From positions 248,356,014 to 248,414,513 of the forward strand of contig JBOZIK010000001.1 of the NCBI GenBank assembly GCA_051453625.1: 58,500 bases of DNA, written 5' to 3'. The notes under the pieces were generated by a model. That model had not been told where the DNA came from and ran no database searches. It saw only the letters and a list, made by a program, of their open reading frames with translations. Origin of the DNA: Welwitschia mirabilis (lineage: Eukaryota; Gnetophyta; Gnetopsida; Welwitschiales). A program made the translations under genes and the position numbers. This document shows positions 21,234 through 33,196 of the stretch, one piece after another (within the stretch, counting starts at the first letter, position 1; every line of letters begins with the position of its first letter).

Positions 21234-21381
21234 GCCTCCGCTCCTGCACCTCGCGACTGCGTTGCCACCTGCCTCCGCTCCTGCACCTCGCAACTGCATC
21301 GTCGCCTGCCTCCGCTTCTGCGCTTCACGACTGCATCGTCGCTTGCCTCCGCTCCTGTGCCTCGTGACTGCATCGCCACCT
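21234..21381 (+). repeat. GC-rich 37-bp minisatellite, 4 copies
   Basis: Units start GCCTCCGCT at 21234, 21271, 21308 and 21345, each exactly 37 bp. All contain GACTGC or AACTGC followed by a run ending in CACCT or CGCCT. Looser GCGTC/GCCTCC copies continue upstream to about 21120. The open frames crossing this stretch on both strands are products of the repeat. It is much richer in GC and CpG than the rest of the window. Confidence 0.9.
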
Positions 21382-21389
21382 ACCTCCGC

Positions 21390-21834
21390 ATGTCCATGTC
21401 TTCTTTGGCTCCGTTTGCATTTTGCACCGGCATGGTCTTCGTCTGCACTGTGTGCCTGAGCTCAGCCAGCACCTGCGATCAACCTGCGTCTTTGCGCTTC
21501 CCCTGCGTCTTACTTCTGTGTCTACGGGTTGCCTATGTCGCTCCTGTGCACTGCTTCCACTTGGCGATGCGTGTTTGCTTCGGTGTTCTCCTACCTCGCA
21601 GCTTTGTTTATTACATTAGTCAAGCGAACAAAATTATTATACAATATATTTTGTTTTATCATTAAAATATTATTTTCTTTAAAATAACATTTTTTAATTA
21701 TTTTATTATTAAAATATTATTTTCTCTAAAATAATATTTTTTGTTATATCATTAAAATATTATTTTCTTTCAAGTAATATTTTATCATTATTTTGAGCAA
21801 GGCTTTTGCCTCCTTATCCTTTTAAAAGCCAACA
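21390..21834 (+). repeat. 3' portion of a copia LTR with tripled hairpin
   Basis: This aligns with the second half of the element E LTRs, for example CGTCTGCACTGTGTGC (21439-21454 against 17512-17527) and TGTTTATTACATTAGTCA. The AT-rich hairpin region present once in the E LTRs occurs three times here (starting at 21663, 21710 and 21753). It ends AAAAGCCAACA at 21834. No primer-binding site follows, so it would be a 3' LTR end or a solo remnant. Confidence 0.82.
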
Positions 21835-22600
21835 TGTTAATTCCATAGCTCAAAAAAAGATAAAAGAAATTGAGTTAAACTTAGCAGTGACGCCTGGGAA
21901 AAGAGGAATTTCGCTGACGAGGGGAGATGTGTGTGTATGAGAGAGGTTATTTCCAATGCGAGTGGAGCGAGGTTGAAAACGCGTTACCAGAGTGCGTTTC
22001 AACAAGGATTATCTTATTGTCCATAGAAAAGATTGATTACCAAGGGCGTGCGGGTAAGAGGAAGCAAGTAGATCGGCAATTCCGAGCTGCAAGGATGCAA
22101 GATGGAGGAGGAAAAAGAATGACATTGGGCAGAGAGTGCTCTGCAGGCTTGGTTTCTAAGGCGTTCTCCTTCAGAACCGATTTCGTCGCTCGTTCGTCAT
22201 GGACTGTTGGCGTTTCATTACGGGGCACAGTTTGATGGGTTGTCCGATTCACTACGCGATTGGGAGAGGAGAAGATTTCAGAGGCAGATGATGGAGCACA
22301 AAGGAAAGATAGGGAAAGGCGTCATGATGAAGAAAGAAGGATAACGCGCCGTCGGGGTTTCGATGCAGTTGGATTAGCAGTTTCAAGCGTTGATCATCAG
22401 TAGAAGTCTATTGCAGAATGGGCGAGACGGAAGCACGCAGGTGAGAAGCATGACGTTTGACTAATGAAAATTGTTGGAGCTACCGAGAACGCAATTACTG
22501 TAAACAAAAATCGCAGTAGTTGAATAACAACAATGTATGTTAGTGAAGTGGTACTTTGAGTTACTTTAAGACAATGAGGCGGAAGGTCACACATAAAATA
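21835..22600 (+). other. CpG-rich segment with a 102-codon open frame, unrecognised
   Basis: This stretch keeps many CpG dinucleotides, unlike most of the window, so it is either young or was little methylated. It holds one open frame of 102 codons at 21927-22235 on the plus strand. The translation is rich in Arg, Ser and Gly and shows no motif I know. The part around 22283-22325 is similar to 11619-11660. It may be the 5' part of an unknown repeat or flanking host DNA. There is no evidence that it is a gene. Confidence 0.35.
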
Positions 22601-24319
22601 AAAGCTAGGACTTTATATAACTACTAAAAATACATATTAAACTAGAATATCCACCAAAGATCCTTTAATCATTAAGTTTAGGTGTTCCTAAAATATGTAT
22701 AATGTGTAATAAATAAATCTAAAAAGAATTTTCTCTATTGGAACCTATTGGAACCTATATTCAGTCACCCAATAAGTGCTTAATCCTTTATCTTAACAAA
22801 TATTTAAAAAATTATTTGTTTAAAAATAACAATCTAGGGTTAAAATTTAAGGTACAAAAAACCACACTTCATAACATAACTCTTTCATTATAAATAAGTA
22901 ACCATTTGAAATCTTCAAGAATTATAAAAAATAAATCTATATTCTTGAAACTATTCCATAATCAAATTTGAAAACATTATCCATGTTCAAATACTTAATA
23001 TTATTTATTTAGGACATCCATGGTTCTTCATTAAATGCATGCATCTAAGCAATAAATATGAAAATAACACTCCATCCCAAACTGCAACAACTTGCTCATT
23101 CCAAGCTCTTCTTCATAGTTGGTTCTGCACATGCAAGCATGGCATGAGAACTGTGACCTTCACAGTTCCTAGTATGGTACATGACAAGGTTTAGGTAAGT
23201 GGGAGGGGGCTTTCTAAGGACAAGATAAGATTATCAGGTAAATCAAACATGACCATGACCTCAACGAATCATAGAAATCTAGATGCATACATATTCAGAG
23301 GTACTAGTTTACTCCCTTTACTCTCTTAATGTACTTTAATGTACTTCTGGAAAGCATACTTAGAGGGGTCCATAAACTCCTTTACTCTCTAGGAAAATAT
23401 TTAGAAATCTAGAATTTATCAAAATAGGTCAATGAAGGGTTACAAAACTTAAGTTGAATAAGATGAAAGAATCCTAAGCAAAACTTACAAGCTTCAATCA
23501 AAATGCATGATGCAAAATAAGGCTTTGAGCATGTAAGTAGTATTATGTAGAAAGGAAAATAAAATAAGTAATCCAAGAACCAACAAGAAATAAACCGAAC
23601 CAAAAACTACACCTGAAATTTAGATGAAGATTGAAAAAATTCTAAAGATTCAAGGTCCAAGGGCTTCCAAGCTTCAAGTTGAATTCACCAAGATTTGATC
23701 AAAAAGCCTTTTTTAGGATATAAAATGAGAGAAGGAGAAGGTCTTATTTCGAATAGAGGGTAAAGGATGTGAAAGGACATGAGAGTACAAAGAGACACCA
23801 TCATAAAAGAGGTTGATGGAGTTGGTGGTTGTGGTGGAAGTGGTGAAGGTGGTGGAAGTGGTAGAAATTGTGAAGGGGATGGAAGTGGTGGAAGTAAGGG
23901 CTTTATTACCTTACCAACCCACTAGGTATATAATATTCATCATAATAATGCATTTAAAATAAAAATGAGCCACCTCATAAATATAAGCTCTATTTTAAAT
24001 AAGGAAAAGGTACAACTATTTAATGAGAAAAATAGTGCACCCACTAACTTATGCACTAACATGACTAGTACTATAACCACTACCTTAGCCATAAAAGATG
24101 ATAATTAACTATCAAAAATAATCATCAAAGAATAATATTATGGCTTAAATAAAAGTTGTAGCATACCTTTTCCACAATAGAAATATATCTCAATGATGGT
24201 AATAAGTACAATAACTAATGTAGCTTGTGGACCTTATAATAAAAATAAAATTTATTTTAAGTAAATTTTTAGGCTAATTCTTTAAACCTTAAAGTCTGGA
24301 TGTGACATAGGCCTTTAAG
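22601..24319. other. AT-rich stretch without a recognisable gene
   Basis: No domain is seen on either strand. It contains a GTGGTGGAA-like repeat (23815-23895, listed separately). The end AAGTCTGGATGTGACA (24291-24306) resembles an LTR end, but no matching start was found. Confidence 0.4.
23815..23895 (+). repeat. Imperfect GGTGGAAGT-type simple repeat
   Basis: The stretch is built of GGTGGTGGAAGTGGTGAAGG-like trinucleotide-based units. It is imperfect and short. It would encode Gly/Val/Glu-rich sequence but does not lie in an open frame. Confidence 0.75.
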
Positions 24320-24545
24320 GCATTAGTACGTACCAAGTGCATCTAACCAAATTTCCATTTTTAATTAATATGAGAATTAGTGAGAAAGATTCTAATAGTA
24401 AACCTAAGTCATTAATTTCATTCCCCTTTTAATGTGATAATTGTTAATATTTTATTGTATGTATATTTTCATGCCTTATTTATATCATCTTTTAACCATT
24501 TCATTAATCTAACTACTAAATTAAATCTAAAACATTAGATTAATA
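24320..24545 (+). repeat. Dispersed repeat, copy 1 (related to 47200-47430)
   Basis: The core 24415-24487 is closely similar to 47293-47363: both read ATTTCATT, then CTTTTAATGTG, TGTTAATATT, TATGTA and ATTTTCATG with the same spacing. The following AAAACATT-GAT piece also matches. Copy 2 lies where the 3' LTR of element D would be expected, so this may be a solo LTR of that family; I infer that only from position. Confidence 0.65.
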
Positions 24546-27373
24546 AAATTAATACTATAGAAAAATAGTTCATTTTATAATTTTTTTGTTTATCTATAAA
24601 AAGTGAAAATATAATTTCATTAATAAAGAAATAAGGTATGAAACAATACAAGAATTTCTATGAAAATGAAGAAATTATGCAAGATGCATCTAAGGAATTC
24701 TTACACCTAATGAATTTTAAAGATAAACCCACATCATTAATGGTTAAAATCCTCATAACCCTTAGAATCATATGAGTAAAAAGCAACTAGCAAATACTAA
24801 AGTAATTTAGTAAGAATTTCCCTTTTAATGTCTTTAAGGAGCAGACAATCAATTGTTATAAGTTTCCTATAATAGTAATTTAGTAATGCGATAATTCATA
24901 AGATGAATGCCTATAAATATTTCTTTAACACATAGTACTTATGGTAAAAAGCACAAAGGTTCTTCTCATTCATGAAAACCCTCTCTAAGACCTTGTTAAG
25001 AATGTAATCTAGATGTCTAATGTTCATGTTCTTTTGTTACTACTCTGTCAAATTTGACTCTAATTGAGTAACCTTCTTTTAGATGACTTGGTAATTCAGT
25101 TGAAAGAAAGTCATCATAATTGATAAATAAAATAAATATTTATTATTATTTAAAGTAAAAAGTACTATATCATTTAATTTTTATAAGATAAGTAAAAAGA
25201 AATAAATTTATCTCTAACATTTTAGCCCTTAGTTTTATTTCCTGGAAGTATCATATTTGCTACTGATCCATGCAATGAATAGCTTTTAGGTGATTGATAA
25301 ATAATTTAGGGTTTTAGTGGATGGAATCACATGAATCATCCACCTAAAAAAATGAAGAATTTTTTTTTAACCTTGGATTCTAGAATTTTTCTTTAATGTT
25401 ACACCCTTATTGGTCTTAGTACTGAAACATATTACCATGACATAATCATTGGATGATCTCATTAAGAATAAGAGACTTTAATGTTTTTGCTGGCTTAGTC
25501 TAAGAAATAAGTATTATGCCTTTAAAACAAGCTTAAGTAGTAGCATGAGAAGCCTTTATTCATATCAATGATAGAAGTAACATAGGAGGAGTGAGACAAT
25601 GCCATGAAAGCCAAAATGATAGTGGTTAAGGGAGGATGTGATGTGGAAAATAAGATAGAGGAGAAAATTTCCATAAGAGTGATAAACATTTAAGGATCCA
25701 TATAAGGAATTTTCAATTCTTCATTAGAGTGATCATATTCCAATTTAGAAAGGCTTGGAATTATAGTAGGCCTAGGAATTTAATTACTTCAGCTCACGTA
25801 CTAATACTTAAATGAATACCTACTTTTTTTTCATGATGAAATTTTGTTTCTTTTAAGGACTAGGAGAAGAGACCATCTAACGACTCCATAATAATAAGTA
25901 AAATAATAGTATAAGAAGAAACTAATATAAATGATGAATAAGAAAGAAAAGAAGGGTATTTTTACTATGAACTTGCACTTGCTACACTTCAAATCAAGTG
26001 GTTTTTATTATTCATTCTTAACCTCCTATATTATAGGATGATAAGGTTGTAATATTTTTATGTCCTATGTGAATAATATTTATGATTTTTAGCTAAATAT
26101 TTTTCCTATTGCTTCATCTACAATATTATAATAAAATAAGTATATTAAATTTAATAAAATAAAATTAAATAAAAGAAATAAAGCAACACATTACCATGCA
26201 AGAACTAACTTTATTATATGAAGAAAAAAAGACTACTCTTGTTTTAAAGGTAGCTCTAACGGATACATTTCTAATTATCAATTAAAAAAACTCTATTTAA
26301 TATTCATAAAAAATCCTTCAACTCAATAGGCAAGAAAGAGAAAAATTAGAACTCCATCACAAGTTAGATATCCTATGTTGAAGTCGACCTTAAATTTATC
26401 TAGCTAGGAAGGAAATTTAAATAAAGTGTTGTAAATCTATTTGAATGAAACTTATTTGATATGAGTAAGGCCTAAGATGTAAATTGAATATTAGGCTAAC
26501 TTAGAAAAGCATGAATGTAATAAACCATAATAAAATATTCATAACCTAAGAACAACATAGAATGAAACTAATATTATCCTTAAGAGGGCTGCATAATAAC
26601 CTTATTAGTGTATTGTTTTATTAAAAAAATCATAAAATCTTACTTATACAATTCTTATTATTTATGACAATAATCTTAGAGTCTGGAAGGACAAGTAAAC
26701 CATTAAAAGAAATAAAGGTGTATTTAATAGCCTTGGGTGTAACATCCATTTTACCAAGACATAGGTAACTCAGAGAATGTGAACTAGGATAAAAACATCA
26801 TGTAACCTTTAGTGATCTAAAATTAAAATAAGTAAAATAAAGGATATAAGATAAATTTGATTCTAATATGCATGCAAATCTAAGTTAGATCAATAAGTTA
26901 TAAGATTATTCATTATAAAATTATAGGTTAAAAGTAATTTATTTTATGTTTGAAAAAAATATTTATGGAAAAGTCTACCTTTAAAGTTTAATAAAGTTAA
27001 CTATTAAAATAAAGAGAAGATGCTTGAAGATCTCTAGAAATATTTATAAATTCATCTTTATGAAAATAAAATATTAAAAGAAAAGTAGAAATGAAAACAA
27101 GAATCAAAGTTAACTAAGTAAAAAATTAAAAGACCAAAATGGGAAAAATCAAGAATTATAAACAAGAAAGAAGAAAAGATGAAATGAGGCTAAAAGGCCT
27201 ACCTCAACTTCTTTTATAGAAGAAAAATTACATCTTATACTTTAGTTAAGTGATAGTGGAGTGACATTAATAAGTAACTAATGTAACACTTGATTAAAAA
27301 CTTAATTTAACTTTGATTATTAACTTATGCTATACTTAGGTTTGATTTGTTGAATAATTAACTTAGTATATGT
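24546..27373. other. AT-rich stretch without a recognisable gene
   Basis: Only short frames with frequent stops occur. TATA-like GCCTATAAATATTTC (24910-24924), followed by a transcript-like leader, could belong to an LTR, and TGTAACATCC at 26739 resembles an LTR start, but neither can be paired. Nothing else is supported. Confidence 0.4.
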
Positions 27374-28865
27374 TGTGATGCATAGTTATGAAAACATTAT
27401 GTTCTTAGTAAAATCCTATAAATCAAAAATATATGCACAAATACAACACACTAATATAGATGGGAGTGGATCCAAATGTCGTAATCCATCAAAGGAACTA
27501 GGCTTAAAGCTAGAGAATTGCCTTTTATGAAGTAAAGGATTAAAAATGAAAATCAATAATGCATAAAAAGTGAACACATAATGCAAATTCAAATGCAAAG
27601 TACCATAAATGTAGTATCTATCTAACTACCAAATCTCTGTCACTAAGATTGGTCTACATAACCTAGATCAATCAAAGACATTGTCACTAACCAAAACCAA
27701 TGTAAGCTATGAAGTGCAGACAAAATACAAAAACATGCAATTATTTAATCTGTGAAATATAAAATGCAATGCAAGATTCTAAACTAACTATTTCAACCTT
27801 AATAAAGATTATGCTTATGATATATATCACAGATGAAGCTATTACAGAATCAAAAGCAATATAAACCATAAGGGAGATGCACATAAATCTAAATAAAACT
27901 AAAAGAATATTTCCATTAAAAGTTAAACCAAAATCTTATTATAAAGCAGCCATACCTCATGAAGGAGATATAGCCCAACACTAAGAAAGATACCTCTCTA
28001 TAACTAACAGACAGACTGGTATAAATGAAGATGATTGGAGTCAAGAGAAAACGCAATATTTATTAAGAACAATAGACTCTAATAATAGCAAATCAAATAG
28101 TTATGGTAAAACCCTAATAGATGCATAAGAGGGTGCATGACACATTACAGAAGTTTGATGGAGTTTGGTACATTAGCTAGAATTAGATGGTTATCTTGAT
28201 TTTCATTTGGATAATGGTGAGGACAATGTCACATCAAGAGAGTTCTATATTTGTTATAACCTACATTTTGTAAGCTTTAATTAATAGGGTTTCTAAACTA
28301 TGTAAAACATTTTGATATTAATTTTAANNNNNNNNNNNNNNNNNNNNNNNNNNNNNNNNNNNNNNNNNNNNNNNNNNNNNNNNNNNNNNNNNNNNNNNNN
28401 NNNNNNNNNNNNNNNNNNNNNNNNNNNTGTGTTAATAGAGTCTAATTAGGATTTGATCCTAGGTTCCGTTGTGCATAATAGTTAGTAACAAAAAAAAAAT
28501 TTATGGTTAATTAGGGTAATTAAAGTTGGGGTGTTACAATATTTATCCTTCACATTGATCAAGTTAACATTCTAGTCATCATGCAAGTGATGTCATTCTA
28601 GTCTGTCACTTAGACGATGGAGGGGATGATAGTATTCTTGAAGCTCTTTATTAAGTTAAATTGACCTTAAAGTTCATTAACTCATTATCAAAATGTGAAG
28701 TACCATAATTAATTTGAAATGCTTTCAAAAGTATTAGTATTTTTATTTTTTATTTATTTTCTTCTTGACTCTTAATAATTGTCATTTCCTACTTAAACCT
28801 ATCTAAATGTCCTACAAAACTACTTAAAATACCCCATTAAAAACATATAATTTGATTTTATGACA
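27374..28865 (-). repeat. 3' LTR of element B, with nested solo LTR
   Basis: It aligns with 35094-36326 nearly end to end, for example GAAGATGATTGGAGT-type and ATAGACTCTAATAATAGCAA (28072-28091) blocks. In plus-strand order it starts TGTGATGC and ends TGACA. It is longer than its partner only because of the insertion at 28252-28538. The two LTRs differ at many positions. Confidence 0.88.
28252..28538. mobile_element. Solo LTR nested in element B, with 5-bp target duplication
   Basis: The insert begins TGTTATAACCTAC and ends GGGGTGTTACA, which are imperfect inverted termini of the TGTAACACCCC type seen in many plant gypsy LTRs. It is flanked by ATATT on both sides (28247-28251 and 28539-28543). 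The partner LTR at 35999-36010 lacks the insert. A 100-N gap (28328-28427) lies inside, so its true length is unknown and an internal region could be hidden. Confidence 0.82.
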
Positions 28866-31798
28866 TAGTCCTCACTTAGCCTTGTCAGTCCCTGACAAAG
28901 TTGGTAAAGGACTATAATTACAAGCCAAATTAGCTAAGATAAAATACTATCTAGGGATATGTAACTCAAGTTTATAAATTTTATTATGCAAGAGTAATCA
29001 CAAAATTAAATAAACTGAAATGTTTTACCTTAGGAGATGAAATAACCATGGTGTCATCTAGACCATCATTTAGATGATTATGGGGATAACAAACTCCTAA
29101 AAATCAATCTATAAAATTAATTGCTTACAATCATTCTCATCAGAAAATAAGATTAAAACACTTACCTATGCATTATCCCCCCACTTAAAACATTTAGCAC
29201 ATTAAAAAGATAAAAATTGGATGTCATAATAAACATAATCATCCAAAGATATGACCATTCTAAGTGAGATAAATGGTGTGCATATATAATTAGAAAAAGT
29301 TATAACTCAAAAAGAAAATTTATAGATCTGATTTTATAAGCATAATATAGAAGGGAAATATATCAACAATAATCAATCATAACATTATTCCCTTCATCCA
29401 TGGTCTCATGAATTGCTTGTATCATTTCTGCAAGAAAAACATACTACGAGTATTTTACTATTAAGTACATGATTTAAAAAATAATATTAATAATGTATAT
29501 CACTCAAATAGTAGGCATTAAAATTGGTATATTACACTATAAATATGTCTTATGAAAATGTAAAAATAACCCTTAAAAGTTTAAAATTTTCTCTACCTCC
29601 TTTATCTCCTCAATAGATGAATCAATACATCTCATATTGCATTATGTTAAGATTAAAAATATTAATATGCAAGTTTAATCCAAGTAAGCAATACAGGGAG
29701 GCGAGAAATAATATTTTGTGCATAAAAAGGAGAGTTAGATTTAGTCTAAAAATGATGAAACATTAAAATTATGTTTATTCAAAAATATCAATGTGTCATT
29801 CACCTTGCTATCTGGATCACATTGAGGATAACAAAATCTTTCAAAAGATCAAAAAAATTAAAATTATCAGCAAATTTAATTAAGCATAGATAGCATCAAG
29901 TAGGTTCCAGAAAAGTATGAAAGAGTTAAAAAGATGGGAAATGAGTAAGAGTCATAATAAGTCAAGGCATGATAAAGGAGGTTAATGCACCAAGCTAAGG
30001 AAGATAAATGTGTTATGAACTCATAATTATTGAAAAATAGTATTTCATGTATCAAAACTCAAGAAGAAAATTAAATAACTAATACTCAAAAAGATGGGAA
30101 AAAATATCATCATAAACTAAAGAAAATTTATTTGCAAAAATAAAATTACCTTCTAGAAAGGAAAATTACAAATTAAAAAAAAATTTAACTAGAGAACTTC
30201 TAAATGATTAAGTCCTAAGCATTTGTCATGTATAAGTACAGAAATAACTTTAAAATACCTAAGAAAATAACTAAGAAAAACAAAACCAAAATGAACAACT
30301 TAGTAACATGAAGAAGATCATATATCTACCCTAAATTCAAACCTAGCAAATCATTATGAAAGAAATCATAAAATCACTTGATGAAGGATGCATTACATAA
30401 TGCAAAAACTCTATAAGTACCAATCGAATAGGTAGTGATTATGACAATGCTAAGTAGCTAATATTTTCGAACAATGAGTGAAAAGATCAAAATTTGCTAG
30501 AAATGAATTCACATCTAACACCTTAAAACATATCTAAATCCTTAAAAGTGAAATGACCATGTGGGAATACTAAAAGCACAATGAGTTTAGAAAATAAGTA
30601 ATTCCTCTGATGACACCAAGGATACTACTAATCTCATAGCCTTGAAGTATTTTATTTTAATCCATGATCAGGGAAGTGCAACCACAGTCAGAGAAGTGGA
30701 AACCCATGAATTATGGCTAACTGACCCCCCAATGGAGTTCCCATAGCTACCAACACTACCACAGATCCCTCTTGGAAAAATTTACCCTGATGTGATAGGA
30801 CATTATAATGACCACGTATTTAGCACAAAAATAATGAATCATGGTCATTGTTCTCTCTTTTTCTTTTTTTATTTCCTTTTTTTTCTTTTTTTTTTGCTTT
30901 TTTCCTCTCCTTTTTTTCTTTCTTTTTTCCCTCTCTCTCTCTCACACACTCTCACATACAAACTCTCTCAAGACATACTTCTTCAAAATAAATTTTACAT
31001 GACCATATACCTGCAAAAATGAAGGTAAATAAATAAGTTAAAAGATAAGAAAGAACAACCCTAACAACTAAAGACTCATATCATTGAGGAAAAAAATACA
31101 AAAAACAAATTCATCTTCCTTCAAATGAAGTTCATAGACATTTAAATGTCTTAAGATTAAGTGAATCCAATTTTATCACCTGAATGCCCAAGTAAAAATT
31201 ATAGTCATGGTAACTTCATAAAGTAAAACATAAGTCAAGTTTAAAATATTTTTAAGTCCTAGCATGACATCCACCAAAAGAATAAGCTAAAACAAAATTT
31301 AGATAATGGTAGGATGACTTTTGAAACCACTACTTCTATCATGTTCAAGGTTTAATGATTCATTCATTTTTAAACCTTGTCCCTTTTTTTTTTTGAATTT
31401 TCCTAGTGTTTAAATTGGAAATTTCAACTGAGTCATTAAAAATGTATTCTCTCTAAAAGATAAGGATGTAACCATTTAGAGATTAATTTATTGATTAAAA
31501 TAAAAATCAAAGACAAAATAATAAAAATATAAAAGCAAAAAGAAAGTATCAAAGCAAACTAAAAACTTTTTATTCAAATTCTAAAATCTATTCAACACTT
31601 TTATTGAAAAGAAAGAAAAAGAAATATTTATTTCTAAGGTTATGGTCCTAGGATATTGCATTATCTTAGAAAAATAAGGATCAAACCAAATATTCACCAA
31701 TTAATAAAACATAAAAGCTATACAATCAATTTTTAGTAAAATAAATTGAAGGTAAAAATAATAAAAAGTTAAAACTTTGATAGCATAAATTTCATATT
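28866..31798 (-). other. Internal region of element B without recognisable coding
   Basis: No protein domain is seen. Two segments (29045-29105 and 29790-29850) resemble the TCATC-GATGA motif block of the LTRs, each followed by GGATAACAAA. A long polypyrimidine tract (30847-30965) interrupts the region. Purine-rich sequence on the minus strand just inside the LTR (about 28866-28880) would be the polypurine tract. Confidence 0.5.
30847..30965 (+). repeat. Polypyrimidine tract with CT and CA runs
   Basis: Almost pure T and C over about 100 bases, ending in CTCTCTCTCTCTCACACAC-type dinucleotide repeats. The overlapping 76-codon open frame is simply translated pyrimidine tract. Confidence 0.9.
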
Positions 31799-32330
31799 TT
31801 AAATAAGAGATAAAGAAGTGATAAATATCATTAAAGGATAATCTCTTATTGCAACAAATAAATCATGAATGTCACCATATAATGCATGCAAGGAAGTATT
31901 CAAAAAAGGAATCCAAGAATATTTTGAGGGCTTTTTAGAATTTTTAGTAAGATTAAGAATCTTTATATCATTCAAATCAAGACATGGATTTTCAATAAGG
32001 AAATAAGGCTTTTTCCGATTAGCATGACCACATGACATTTTATCTTTACAAGATTTAGTGGCAATATAAGAGATAAAAAATTCATAGAACTCATGGACAA
32101 ATAATATATTATCAAACTTATAATATAAAAGATTTGAAACATATATTTTATTCAAAGATTGATATTGAACATGGAAGACATTAATGGTATTACTTAAAAT
32201 CCAAGGTTTTAAAAGAATCTTCTTAGAATAAGTGATTAAAATAGGTTTAACATAATTAAGAACCTTTTTAATGTTTAATTTTAAGCATGGATTTGGATTA
32301 ACAATATAAGGTTTTTCCCTAATTTAGTGT
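31799..32330 (-). pseudogene. Unrecognised coding-like region in element B
   Basis: An uninterrupted frame of 118 codons (31799-32155, minus) continues upstream to about 32330 with one or more frame breaks. I do not recognise the protein. It contains two related motifs: NPNPCLKLNIKKVLN in the upstream part (about 32255-32300) and IENPCLDLNDIKILN in the downstream part (about 31952-31996), roughly 100 residues apart. The second lies in a Cys- and Lys-containing stretch with SCGHANRKKPYF just before it. The frame is notably open compared with its surroundings. It could be an extra ORF of this retroelement family or part of a diverged gag. Confidence 0.4.
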
Positions 32331-33196
32331 TCCAAGACATCCCAACTCTTGTTTTTAAAAAAAGTAATTATTAAAAGCACATGATAGAGTTAACTTTATA
32401 AAAGAGGAAAAGATGTTACTTTTTGTAGCACATGAAGTTTTAAAAGGAAAATATTAAGAGACGTTTGGAGTAAACTTTTCAAAGTGATGTATTTCATTAA
32501 ATTCAAGGAGAGGGATGTGATCTGGAGAATTACTTAAATGTTTAAATGAAAGAGAGGGAAAAAGGTTATCATTATTAACATCATAAGATAATGTGGAAGT
32601 CAAAGTAGAAAGAGGGATGTCATTTGAGGTTTTACATAGAAGTATAAGTGAAATAGATGGAGAAATATACGGATACTCTTTTAGGTTGGTTTATTTCATT
32701 ACAGGGTATAAGTCTATTCTCTATTAACATTGTTTGATTTTAAATTGCTTCTTATTTATTTCCTTTCTCCTCATTGTTGACTTTATCTTTACTTGGTTGA
32801 ATGCCCTCTTTACTTTCTCTATTATGTTATTTAATAATATCTTCCTCTTCTTTATTGTCTTTATTAATATTATTAACTACATATTGCTCTTTTTTATTGA
32901 ACTCATTATTGTTTTATTGAGGTTATTTTCATTATCTAAGTTTATGGATTCCTCAAAGAGATCATTAAAAAATTCATAGGAAAAAAACTTCTAATTATGT
33001 AATAGAAAATTTTCTGATATTTTATAAGTTGACTCTTCTTTCTTTCTATTGAATAATTCTATTAATTATAAACTATAATCCTCATTTTTAGTTATTCAGT
33101 TTCTATTACTGATTGTCATCTTGGACTATCATCTACATGACATAAGTGAATGACTTTCTTCATAATATAAATTCTCAATTAAATTCTTCCTTAATC

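Noticed and set aside
21025-21665. Long Cys/Ala/Ser-rich frame across the GC-rich block
   Set aside because: The frame is kept open by the 37-bp GC-rich repeat and by LTR sequence; frames are open on both strands at the same place.
30792-31022. Phe-rich 76-codon open frame
   Set aside because: It is a translated polypyrimidine tract.
32734-32979. Hydrophobic 81-codon open frame on the plus strand
   Set aside because: It is antisense to element B and arises from T-rich sequence; no second copy or domain supports it.
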